Assembly: GCF_014681765.1 (NCBI RefSeq)
Contig: NZ_CP061498.1
Span: 2,741,501 to 2,805,500, forward strand
From: Roseicitreum antarcticum
GTDB taxonomy: Bacteria > Pseudomonadota > Alphaproteobacteria > Rhodobacterales > Rhodobacteraceae
Length of the DNA stretch: 64,000 bases
Reading direction: 5' to 3'
Notes under the pieces: model-generated
What the model saw: the letters and a program-made list of their open reading frames with translations, nothing else
The model's database searches: none
What the model was told of the DNA's origin: nothing
Translations under genes and position numbers: made by a program
Shown: in pieces, positions 27,005 through 34,272 of the stretch
Numbering within the stretch: position 1 is the first letter of the stretch
Layout of the letters: the number at the start of each line of letters is the position of its first letter

Positions 27005-27820
27005 CTACAGACGGATGGTCGAGATCAGGCGCCCGTAATCGGCCTGTCCTTCGTGGACCGAGCGGCGGTAGGAATAGAAGGAATCGGCGTCCGAATAGGT
27101 GCAATGGCGTGTCCATTCGGCATGCCCGACCCCGGCACTGCGCAGGCGGTACAGACCAAAGCCCGGCAGATCGAATTGGTAGCGATCGCCGATGCCCTGC
27201 GCGAAGAACCGGGAGAGGCCGGGATCCTCGGCGAGGAAAGTCTCCATGAACTCGGGCCCGACTTCGTAGGCAAGCTGGCTGATGCAGGGCCCGATGACGG
27301 CGGTGGTGTCGGCGCGGCGGGCGCCCAGGCGTTCCATCGCGTCCAGCGTCGCTTCCAGCACGCCATCGAGCGCCCCGCGCCAGCCCGCATGGGCCGCGCC
27401 GATCACGCCGGCGGTTGTGTCGGCAAAGAGCACGGGCTGACAATCGGCGGACAGCACCGACAGCGCGAGGCCCGGCGTGGCGGTGACCAGCGCATCCGCC
27501 CGGGGCCGCGCCGCGCCGATGGTCGCTGATGCGCCGTTTGCGGGGGGCTCAGGGGGCAGCAGGCGTGGTGACGTGGCGGGGCCGCTGACGGTGACGACAT
27601 CGGCGGAATGTACCTGATGCACCGAGACCAGCGCGGGGAGGGCCAGGTGCATCGCCTCGGCCACCCGGGCGCGGTTGATGCGCACCACGTCGGATTGATC
27701 GCTGGAACCCGCGCCGCAGTTCAGGCCTGCGAAGATCCCTGACGACGCCCCGCCGCGCCGGGTGAAGAAGCCGTGGCGCAGGGGCGCGAGGGCATCGGCG
27801 GTCAGGATCAGGAGCGTCAT
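27005..27820 (-). CDS. pgeF: Multicopper-polyphenol-oxidase-fold (YfiH/PgeF) protein
   Basis: 271 residues of the YfiH/laccase-domain family. Key positions are present: FFTRRGG near the N-terminus, SVHQVHS, SADCQPVLF with the metal Cys, and AAHAGWRG with the His. Family members act as peptidoglycan-editing factors and as purine nucleoside phosphorylase/adenosine deaminase; the oxidase label is historical. Its start overlaps the midA stop by four bases, so it is coupled to midA. Confidence 0.92.
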   Translation of the reverse strand: MTLLILTADALAPLRHGFFTRRGGASSGIFAGLNCGAGSSDQSDVVRINRARVAEAMHLALPALVSVHQVHSADVVTVSGPATSPRLLPPEPPANGASATIGAARPRADALVTATPGLALSVLSADCQPVLFADTTAGVIGAAHAGWRGALDGVLEATLDAMERLGARRADTTAVIGPCISQLAYEVGPEFMETFLAEDPGLSRFFAQGIGDRYQFDLPGFGLYRLRSAGVGHAEWTRHCTYSDADSFYSYRRSVHEGQADYGRLISTIRL

Positions 27821-29565
27821 GGGGCAAATCCCGGCGGCTGGGGGGCTGAGCGCGGATAGAGCGCGATTGCTTTGAACAGAGTTCCCATTTCTGCGGGGTG
27901 GGTCAAGCGGCGATGTGCGCGGATATGGCTGTCGAGCGCGGCACCGGTCAGGGGCTGGGCCAGCGCGCGGGCGCGGGCGGTGATGCCCAGTCGTTCGAGC
28001 AACATGCCCTGCGGAGTGACGGGGGTGACGCTGACCCCGGGGCGGGTTGGCGGCGCGTCTGCGGCGGATTGTGTCGGGGTGCGTGTGGCGCGTGGTCCAG
28101 AAGTGCTTGAGGCGGCCGGTTCCGTGGTGGCTGCGGCCGGTGGGGTTGGCGCGCCGCGGGGATGAGGCGCGGGGGGCTGGGCGCCGCTGTGCGGCGCCGC
28201 GCCTGCGGCGGGCGGGGGGCGCTTAGCGGCGGTGTCTTGCTGGGTATCTTTGTCGGGGGCGGCTTTGGTTGGGGCGGGCGCGGTTGCCGCGCGGCGGATC
28301 GCGTCGAAATCCACATGCGCGGTCAGATCTGCCTGGCCGGGATGGGCGAGCGGGTCGTCGGCGGCGTGGTGGCGCAGGGCCTGAAGGGTGTCGCCCAGGC
28401 TGACCTCATCGCCATAATCCACGATCAGCGCGACGCCGCCGTGGCGTGCGATGCGGTCGGCGATGGCGGAAACGATCCCGGGCAGGGCGGGGCAGATCTC
28501 GACCAGATCGCCGGGGCGGGTGTTTTGCAAGCGGTGTGCCAGCCCGGCGCGCGGGGCGGCGGGTGTCAGACCGAAGCAGAGCGCGGGCGGGGATGTGGAA
28601 ACAGTCGCGTCGGGCGCTGCCGGTTCGGGTGTTGCTGCGGGATCGGGCATCGCGTGCTGTGCTGCGGACGTCGGGGGGGCCGGTGTCGTGTGCTGCGGTG
28701 CTGTTGTGCCAGTGGATGCGGGGGCGGATGCGGGTGCGGGGGCTTCGTCCTGCGGGCGCAGGCCTATGACGCGTTCGTGCCACAGGTCGGGCGGCAGATT
28801 GGCCCCGCCACGTCCTATCCCATTGTCGGGGATACCTTCGGGGGCAGCCTGCGCGCCATCGGCCTTGGTGGCATATGGCGTGGCGGCGGTGGCATACCGC
28901 GTGGCGGCGCCGTGGCTGTCATCCTTTCCGGCGCGGATGAATTGCCGGACCGGCAGGGCATCGAAGAACTCATTCGCGATCAGGAACAGGGGCGCATCGG
29001 GCAGGGTGTCGATGGTGTCGTGCCAGACCGGCGTGGCGCAGGTGGTGGAGAACGGTGCCAGGGTTTGCGCCTGAAGCGCGCGCAGGGGGGGCGATGCCTC
29101 GACCAGGTGCAGCCGGGCGCCTGCGTGGAAGCCCGGCACCCGGGCCGTGGCGCGCAGGATGTCGGCCATCAGCGTGCCGCGCCCCGGCCCGGGTTCCGCC
29201 AGGGTGAAGGGGGCAGGGGCACCCTGATCGAGCCAGCTTTGCGCCAGCGCAAGGCCCAGAACCTCTCCGTACATCTGGCTGATTTCCGGCGCAGTGGTGA
29301 AATCGCCCGCCTGCCCGAAGGGATCGCGGGTCGAGTAATAGCCGTGCTGCGGGTGCAGGAGACATTCGGCCATATACTCGGCGACGCTGATCGGCCCGGT
29401 CGCGCGGATGCGCCGGACCAAGATGTCGGCCAGCGGCGTAGGGATTTCAGGGGAACGCGGCGGGGCCGATGCGGCGTTGGGGTGGTTGGGGGCGCGCGTA
29501 TCTTGGACCGCAGCGGGCTGGCGGCCCTGCGGGCCTTTGGGATTGGTGGGGTCTGATGGCGTCAC
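27817..29565 (-). CDS. MidA/NDUFAF7-type SAM-dependent methyltransferase with large low-complexity insertions
   Basis: 582 residues from the GTG at 29565, which has a GAAGAAGG ribosome-binding site; a TTG at 29658 is a longer alternative. The usual family length is about 350. Conserved blocks are all there: TPLADILVRRI.ATGPISVAEYM and HGYYSTRDPFG near 43-84, the SAM loop AEPGPGRGTLMAD (123-135), IANEFFDALPVRQF, GVALIVDYGD and TPQGMLLERLGI. Between them are three Ala/Pro/Thr-rich stretches at about 213-255, 273-327 and 429-515. The human homologue methylates an Arg of a complex I subunit; here a role with a respiratory complex is inference. Confidence 0.85.
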   Translation of the reverse strand: MTPSDPTNPKGPQGRQPAAVQDTRAPNHPNAASAPPRSPEIPTPLADILVRRIRATGPISVAEYMAECLLHPQHGYYSTRDPFGQAGDFTTAPEISQMYGEVLGLALAQSWLDQGAPAPFTLAEPGPGRGTLMADILRATARVPGFHAGARLHLVEASPPLRALQAQTLAPFSTTCATPVWHDTIDTLPDAPLFLIANEFFDALPVRQFIRAGKDDSHGAATRYATAATPYATKADGAQAAPEGIPDNGIGRGGANLPPDLWHERVIGLRPQDEAPAPASAPASTGTTAPQHTTPAPPTSAAQHAMPDPAATPEPAAPDATVSTSPPALCFGLTPAAPRAGLAHRLQNTRPGDLVEICPALPGIVSAIADRIARHGGVALIVDYGDEVSLGDTLQALRHHAADDPLAHPGQADLTAHVDFDAIRRAATAPAPTKAAPDKDTQQDTAAKRPPPAAGAAPHSGAQPPAPHPRGAPTPPAAATTEPAASSTSGPRATRTPTQSAADAPPTRPGVSVTPVTPQGMLLERLGITARARALAQPLTGAALDSHIRAHRRLTHPAEMGTLFKAIALYPRSAPQPPGFAP

Positions 29566-30027
29566 GGTTGGCGGGCCTTCTTCGGACGGGGCGTCTGGGT
29601 AAAGGGTCGTCTGGTGTGGCGAGGGGTCAGGGGTAGCGGACCCTTGGGGCGGAGGCAAGGCACAGGGCAGTGAGGGGGCGGGGACGTTGTGGGCGCGGGT
29701 GCTGCGATGCTGCGGGGGGGGTGATGTCCGTGCGTTGCGTGAGGGGTGCTGGGTATTGGGGGATTGCAGCCTTCGGCGCGGCGGGGCGGTCAGGGTCTTT
29801 GATCTTTGTGGTGGGGGCGGGGTGTTGGTTGCTTAGCGAGGGAGGGGGGGTTGTTTTCCGGGGCATGAGACTGTCGCCAGTGTCGTGGGATCCAGCGTAC
29901 TTGGGTCCAGCGTTGTGGGGCCCGGCGTACTTGGGTCCGGCGTACTTGGGTCCGGCGTTCTGGGGGGCTATCGCCCCCGCACCCCCGCGCTGCGCCTGAG
30001 ACCTGCGCCCCCGCCCGCCGCCGTGCC
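29566..30027. other. Gene-free spacer between midA and lgt
   Basis: 462 bp. Open frames exist on both strands but translate to Pro/Arg-rich or repeat peptides and match nothing I know. It holds the 15-bp array at 29891-29965 just beyond the lgt stop, G-runs, and presumably a midA promoter if midA is not read from lgt. Confidence 0.6.
29891..29965. repeat. 15-bp tandem array, 5 units
   Basis: Units of the form TCCGGCGTACTTGGG start at 29891, 29906, 29921, 29936 and 29951, with one to four differences between neighbours. It lies about 60 bp after the lgt stop codon. Confidence 0.9.
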
Positions 30028-30942
30028 TCAGACCTGGGCGGGGGTGCGGCGGCGGGCCTGCCACAGCAGCGCCAGCCCCACCGCGATCATCGGCAGTGAC
30101 AGCACTTGCCCCATGCTGAGGCCCAGCGGCCCGACCTGGACGACATAGCCCATGGGGTTCATCGCGGTGATGAATTGCGCGTCGGCCTGACGCCAGATCT
30201 CGACCGTGAAGCGGGCCGCGCCATAGCCTGCGATGAAAAGGCCGGTGATCTGGCCGGGGCGTTTCAGCCAGCCGCGCCGCCAGACAAGCCAGAAGAGGAC
30301 CGCCCCGAGCAACAGACCTTCAAGCGCGGCCTCGTATAATTGCGTGGGGTGGCGGGCGCACAGGCCGGTTGCGGCATCGTGCAGCGCGGGCGCGCAATCC
30401 TGCGCCGCCGCGCCCGGAAAGATCACACCCCAGGGCGCGGTGGTGGCGCGGCCCCAAAGCTCGGCGTTGATGAAATTCGACAGCCGCCCCAGCCCGATAC
30501 CGATGGGGGCGACCATGGCCATGGCATCCCCCAGACGCATCGGGGGCACCGCGTTGCGGCGGCAGAACAGCAGGCCCGCGACGACAACGCCGAGGAAGCC
30601 GCCATGGAAGGACATGCCGCCCTCCCAGATGCGCAAGATCTCGGCGGGGTAGGTGGCATAATATTGCGGCTGGTAGAACAGCACGAAACCCAGCCGCCCG
30701 CCGAGGATGACACCGAGGATCACGTGGGTCAGGAGTGATTCCACCAAGGCCGGGGCCATGGGCGCGGTGTCGCGCGGCCACAACGTGGGGCGGCGCATCA
30801 GCCGCACGACCGCCCACCAGCCGAGCAGCAGCCCCGCGACATAGGCCAGCGCGTACCAGCGCAGCGCGAAGGTAAAGGCGCCGAGGTCGATCGAGAAAAT
30901 CTCTGGCGCGATGTCGGGGAAGGGAATTGCGGCGAGGGTCAT
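30028..30942 (-). CDS. lgt: Prolipoprotein diacylglyceryl transferase
   Basis: Transfers diacylglycerol from phosphatidylglycerol to the lipobox Cys of prolipoproteins in the inner membrane. 304 residues with about seven transmembrane helices. Catalytic elements visible: the essential His in [11 protein letters not shown] (His113) and the Lgt signature [14 protein letters not shown] (about 149-162). ATG at 30942 is the family start. It precedes midA and pgeF on the same strand and is divergent from the ubiK-like gene. Confidence 0.97.
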   Translation of the reverse strand: MTLAAIPFPDIAPEIFSIDLGAFTFALRWYALAYVAGLLLGWWAVVRLMRRPTLWPRDTAPMAPALVESLLTHVILGVILGGRLGFVLFYQPQYYATYPAEILRIWEGGMSFHGGFLGVVVAGLLFCRRNAVPPMRLGDAMAMVAPIGIGLGRLSNFINAELWGRATTAPWGVIFPGAAAQDCAPALHDAATGLCARHPTQLYEAALEGLLLGAVLFWLVWRRGWLKRPGQITGLFIAGYGAARFTVEIWRQADAQFITAMNPMGYVVQVGPLGLSMGQVLSLPMIAVGLALLWQARRRTPAQV

Positions 30943-30956
30943 CGGGATCCTTGCTG

Positions 30957-31012
30957 GGGTTGATGGCCCGGGGTTGAGTGCCGGGGGTTGATTGCCGGGG
31001 CTTGCGGGGCCG
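30957..31012. repeat. 14-bp tandem array ahead of lgt
   Basis: GGGTTGATGGCCCG, GGGTTGAGTGCCGG and GGGTTGATTGCCGG are consecutive, followed by a decayed fourth unit. The array starts 15 bp upstream of the lgt start codon, in its leader. Confidence 0.8.
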
Positions 31013-31162
31013 GTCTTGGGTGCGGGGACCCCTGCCGCACGGGGCGGCGGCGGACGGGAAAGCGGGCGTTGCGCTAGATGCCCGCGCGGGTGCGGCGAAG
31101 TCAACCTTGTGCAGGCGGCGCCGGGTCACATATAAGAGAAAGGGCAATGATGGAGAAACCCG

Positions 31163-31411
31163 ATGCAAAGCCGCAACCGCTTGATGGACGACATGTCGCA
31201 GCTGATGACCAACGCCATGGGCGTGGCGCAGGGCGCGCGGCAAGAGGCCGAGACCGCGATGAAAAGCCTGATGGACCGCTGGCTGGCGGACCGGGATTTC
31301 GTGACGCGTGAGGAATTTGACGCCGTGCGCGGCATGGCGCAGAAGGCCCGTGAAGAGAATGAAGCGCTGAAAGTGCGGATCGCCGCGCTGGAAGCCGGTC
31401 AAGGCAAGTGA
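31163..31411 (+). CDS. UbiK/BMFP accessory factor family protein
   Basis: 82 residues, largely helical with a C-terminal coiled coil (REEFDAVRGMAQKAREENEALKVRIAALE). The DFVTREEFDAVR..A..AREEN..L pattern is that of the membrane-fusogenic BMFP/UbiK family, which in enterobacteria assists ubiquinone biosynthesis as a trimer. Divergent from lgt, a position seen in related genomes. ATG at 31163 is preceded by GGAGAAACC. Confidence 0.85.
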   Translation: MQSRNRLMDDMSQLMTNAMGVAQGARQEAETAMKSLMDRWLADRDFVTREEFDAVRGMAQKAREENEALKVRIAALEAGQGK

Positions 31412-31500
31412 CGGCCCGGGCGGTGTGATGGCAGGCGGCGCGTTGCGGGTAGATGCCGCGCGTGTTTGGCCTGTGGCGTGCCGGAAAACCACGCCGGTTC

Positions 31501-31559
31501 AGGTCTGGCCCAGCCAAGTCTGGCCCAGCCAAGTCTGGCCCAGTAGGTCTGGCCCAGAC
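31501..31559. repeat. 15-bp tandem array, 4 units
   Basis: AAGTCTGGCCCAGCC-type units begin at 31501, 31516, 31531 (14 bp) and 31545. The array ends 3 bp from the stop codon of the P-type ATPase gene. Confidence 0.9.
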
Positions 31560-31562
31560 CGC

Positions 31563-33470
31563 TCAGGCGCTGATGTTCGCCGCGCCAGGCGGGTTATGAT
31601 CTGAGCGAGCCGGCTTTGCCGATGGTGCGGCCTGCCCTGGTGCGATCCGCAGGGCACGCAGGGCGTTCAGGATCACCGCCACGTCGATGACTTCTTGCAG
31701 CAGGGCACCCTGAACCGGCGTCAGGTAGCCAAGCGCTGCCGCGATCATCCCGAGGACCGAAAGCCCGATGCCCGCCGCCACGCTTTCAAGCGCGATGCGG
31801 CGCGCGCGCTGTGCGACCTCTATCCCGGGCAGCAGGCGATCCAGATGATCGACCAGCAGCACCACATCCGCCGCCTCGGCAGAGGCCGCAGCGCCGCGCG
31901 CGCCCATGGCAACCCCGATGTCGGCGGCGGCAAGGGCGGGGGCGTCGTTCACGCCGTCGCCCACCATCATCACCGGCCCGTGCTTGCGTTCGCTGAGCAC
32001 CAGAAGCACCTTCTGATCGGGCGTCAGTTCGGATTGCACCGCGTCCAGCGCCAGCCCTTCGGTCACGGCCTCGGCCACGGCGCGGCGGTCGCCGGTGGCC
32101 AGCACGATGCGCGCAACCCCAAGGCGGCGAAGGCCTGCCAGAAGCTCTGCCGTGCCCGACCGCAGGGTATCCGCCATCACCACATGCCCCATGAGCGTCC
32201 CGTCAACGCCGACCGACACGACAACCGACCCTGCGGCGGCGACCGTGTCGTCCACTTGCGCCGCGCCGACCGTTGCCGCCACAAAGCCAGCGCCGCCGAC
32301 GACCACCTTGCGGCCCTCAATGATGCCGGTGACGCCTTCGCCGGGGGTTTCGACCACGTTTTCGGGCACCGGCAACGCGATGCCACGCTGCCGGGCCGCC
32401 GCCACGATTGCCTGCGCGATGGGGTGTTTCGATGCCTGATCGAGGGCCGCAGCAAAGCGCAGGACATCCCCTTCGGCCAGATCGCCCCGCACGTCGATGG
32501 ACACGATCTGCGGGCGCCCGTCGGTCAGCGTGCCGGTCTTGTCCAAGATCAGCGTCTTGATGCGTGCCAGCCCTTCCAGTGGTTTGGCACCCTTGATCAG
32601 CACGCCGAACTGCGCCGCGCGCGACACGCCCGCCACCAGCGCCACCGGCACGGCAAGGATCAGCGGGCAGGGCGTCGCCACGACCAGCACCGCCACCGCG
32701 CGGATCGGATCGCCGGTGAACCACCAGGCGGCTGTGGCCAACGCAACGGTGACGGCGAGGAACAGCAGCGACCAGCGGTCTGCCAGCCGGGCCATCGGCG
32801 CCTTGGATGCCTGCGCGGCCTGGACCAGCCGCACGATCCCGGCATAGGTGCTGTCCGCCGCCGCGTGCGTCACCCGCAGGTCGAAGGCATCGCCCGCGCT
32901 GGTAGAGCCGCTCATCACGTCGTCGCCATGGGCCAGACGCACGGGCATGGATTCGCCGGTCAGCGCCGATTGGTCGAGGATCGCCCGGGCGCTTTCGACG
33001 GTGCCATCCACGGGGGCCACGTCGCCTTGGCGGATCAGCAGCAGGTCGCCGGGGGCGATGTCATCGAGTGGCACCTCATCCAGCACGCCGTTGTTGTGCC
33101 GCGTCGCGGTGCGCGGCACGCGGGACAAAAGCGCGCTCATCTCGCGGCGGGCGCGGCCCTCGGCGAAGCTTTCAAGGAAGGTGCCGCCCGAATACATCAG
33201 TGCGACCACGGCGGCTGCGAGCGTTTCGCCAAAGAGCAGTGCCGCCGACATCGACAGCGCCGCCACGATGTCGAGCCCGACCTCACCTTTGGCGAGGCTG
33301 CGAATGATCTCGACCACGAGGGCGGCAAGCACCGGCAGGACGCCCGCCGCAAAGGCGACGCGCGCGGGATCGGGCTGGCCCGCCAGCATGAGGGCCAGCC
33401 CCCCCACCAGCCCAAGCGCCGCGATCCCCGGCAGAAGCATTTTGAGACGATCTTGGGAAAACAGCGTCAT
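31563..33470 (-). CDS. P1B-type heavy-metal translocating ATPase
   Basis: 635 residues, no N-terminal metal-binding (HMA/CxxC) domain. Order: transmembrane helices to about 100, actuator domain with TGES (171-174), the ion-site helix with TPCPL (267-270), the phosphorylation motif DKTGT (Asp310), the P-domain GDGVNDAP, and two C-terminal helices. The CPx motif assigns it to metal export, but CPL rather than CPC/CPH/SPC prevents naming the ion. It is flanked by tandem repeats on both sides. A perfect FNR box lies 436 bp upstream, so low-oxygen control is possible. Confidence 0.92.
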   Translation of the reverse strand: MTLFSQDRLKMLLPGIAALGLVGGLALMLAGQPDPARVAFAAGVLPVLAALVVEIIRSLAKGEVGLDIVAALSMSAALLFGETLAAAVVALMYSGGTFLESFAEGRARREMSALLSRVPRTATRHNNGVLDEVPLDDIAPGDLLLIRQGDVAPVDGTVESARAILDQSALTGESMPVRLAHGDDVMSGSTSAGDAFDLRVTHAAADSTYAGIVRLVQAAQASKAPMARLADRWSLLFLAVTVALATAAWWFTGDPIRAVAVLVVATPCPLILAVPVALVAGVSRAAQFGVLIKGAKPLEGLARIKTLILDKTGTLTDGRPQIVSIDVRGDLAEGDVLRFAAALDQASKHPIAQAIVAAARQRGIALPVPENVVETPGEGVTGIIEGRKVVVGGAGFVAATVGAAQVDDTVAAAGSVVVSVGVDGTLMGHVVMADTLRSGTAELLAGLRRLGVARIVLATGDRRAVAEAVTEGLALDAVQSELTPDQKVLLVLSERKHGPVMMVGDGVNDAPALAAADIGVAMGARGAAASAEAADVVLLVDHLDRLLPGIEVAQRARRIALESVAAGIGLSVLGMIAAALGYLTPVQGALLQEVIDVAVILNALRALRIAPGQAAPSAKPARSDHNPPGAANISA

Positions 33471-33489
33471 GGTGGCGGCACCTTCAGGT

Positions 33490-33597
33490 GGAAACGGTTT
33501 GGCGCTTGGAAACGATTTGGCACTTGGAAACGGGCTGGCACTTGGAAACGGTTTGGCACTTGGAAACGGTTTGGGGCGTCGAAACGGAGTGGCATGT
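33490..33597. repeat. 18-bp tandem array, 6 units
   Basis: GGAAACGGTTTGGCACTT-like units start at 33490, 33508, 33526, 33544, 33562 and 33580; units two to five are near-identical. The array begins 20 bp upstream of the ATPase start codon, so it is in its leader. Confidence 0.92.
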
Positions 33598-33634
33598 CAA
33601 ACCAGGCTGAGGTGTCAAAGCGGGCCGGTTGTAC

Positions 33635-33739
33635 GAGACGCCGCCACCTGAGACGCCGCCCCTTGAGACGTCGATCCTTGAGACGCCGATCCTTAGGAAG
33701 CAGGCCCTCAAGACGCCAATCCTCAAGACGCTGGCGGGC
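33635..33739. repeat. 15-bp tandem array, 7 units
   Basis: GAGACGCCGATCCTT-like units start every 15 bp from 33635 to 33725, drifting towards AAGACGCCAATCCTC at the far end. It lies 38 bp beyond the 18-bp array, with an unrelated unit. Confidence 0.9.
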
Positions 33740-33905
33740 AAGGCTTTGGTGGCCATGGCTCTGTCCCGCATGGCGCAGGCCAGCCGCGATTCTGGTGTGC
33801 AGGGGATGCAGAGAGCGAGCGAGGGGCGCATTCGTGGTTCTTTCCGTTCAGCGGCCGAAGAAAGTGCCAGCCTGTTCACGCTGGGCCGAAAGCGGGCGCG
33901 ATGTA

Positions 33906-33919
33906 TTGATCTGGATCAA
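33906..33919. promoter_or_regulatory. FNR/FnrL-type binding site
   Basis: TTGATCTGGATCAA matches the FNR/ANR consensus TTGAT-N4-ATCAA at every fixed position. The nearest gene in a suitable direction is the P-type ATPase (start at 33470, minus strand), 436 bp away across the tandem arrays. No gene follows closely on the plus strand. Confidence 0.65.
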
Positions 33920-34272
33920 TCAGATTGGCGTCGCACACGCGCTTTGCCAGATGGGGGGCGTTTTCGTTCAGCGAATGGTGCGGGGAACGGACGGCTGTGG
34001 CTTCTGCCTGCCCTTGGCTATGGGCGGCGCAGGCATCGAGATATGCGGTGGCTGAAGCGGGCTGCGGTATCTTCGGGGAGCGCGGGGCGCTGCCCGGGGC
34101 GGTGCAGATGGCGCACAGATAACGGCTTTGGTCTTGTCGCGTCAGCCTTGCCAGAGGCGTCGGGGGGCGGTGCCTCCGGCGCTGTTGGGGGGCGCTGATA
34201 TGGTTTTTGCCTGCTGGGGGTGGCAGCAAACCGGGCGGCGCCCGCCGTGGTGCAAAGGTGCGAATTGGCTGG

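Larger units (their letters stand above)
33471..34272. other. Gene-free repeat-rich region upstream of the P-type ATPase
   Basis: 802 bp. The first 270 bp are two tandem arrays (18-bp and 15-bp units). An FNR box follows at 33906. From about 33740 to 34272 open frames exist on both strands, but none has a recognisable domain, a convincing start with ribosome-binding site, or a biased composition typical of the neighbouring genes. A decayed gene cannot be excluded. Confidence 0.6.

Noticed and set aside
29627-30064. 145-codon minus-strand frame with AGPKY repeats
   Set aside because: The peptide is just the 15-bp array translated, flanked by Pro/Arg-rich sequence, and overlaps the end of lgt. 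No ribosome-binding site or family match.
31563-33470. CcoI copper ATPase of a cytochrome cbb3 cluster
   Set aside because: The FNR box made this tempting, but there is no HMA domain, the ion motif is CPL rather than CPC, and no cco genes are adjacent.
33490-33739. CRISPR array
   Set aside because: Units are contiguous 18- and 15-bp copies with no unique spacers, and no cas gene is in the window.
33484-33879. 131-codon minus-strand frame downstream of the FNR box, with VSKCQ and RIGVS repeats
   Set aside because: Most of it is the two tandem arrays read as protein; the remaining part has no recognisable domain, and the first Met would lie near or before the expected transcription start. Kept only as a possible decayed gene.
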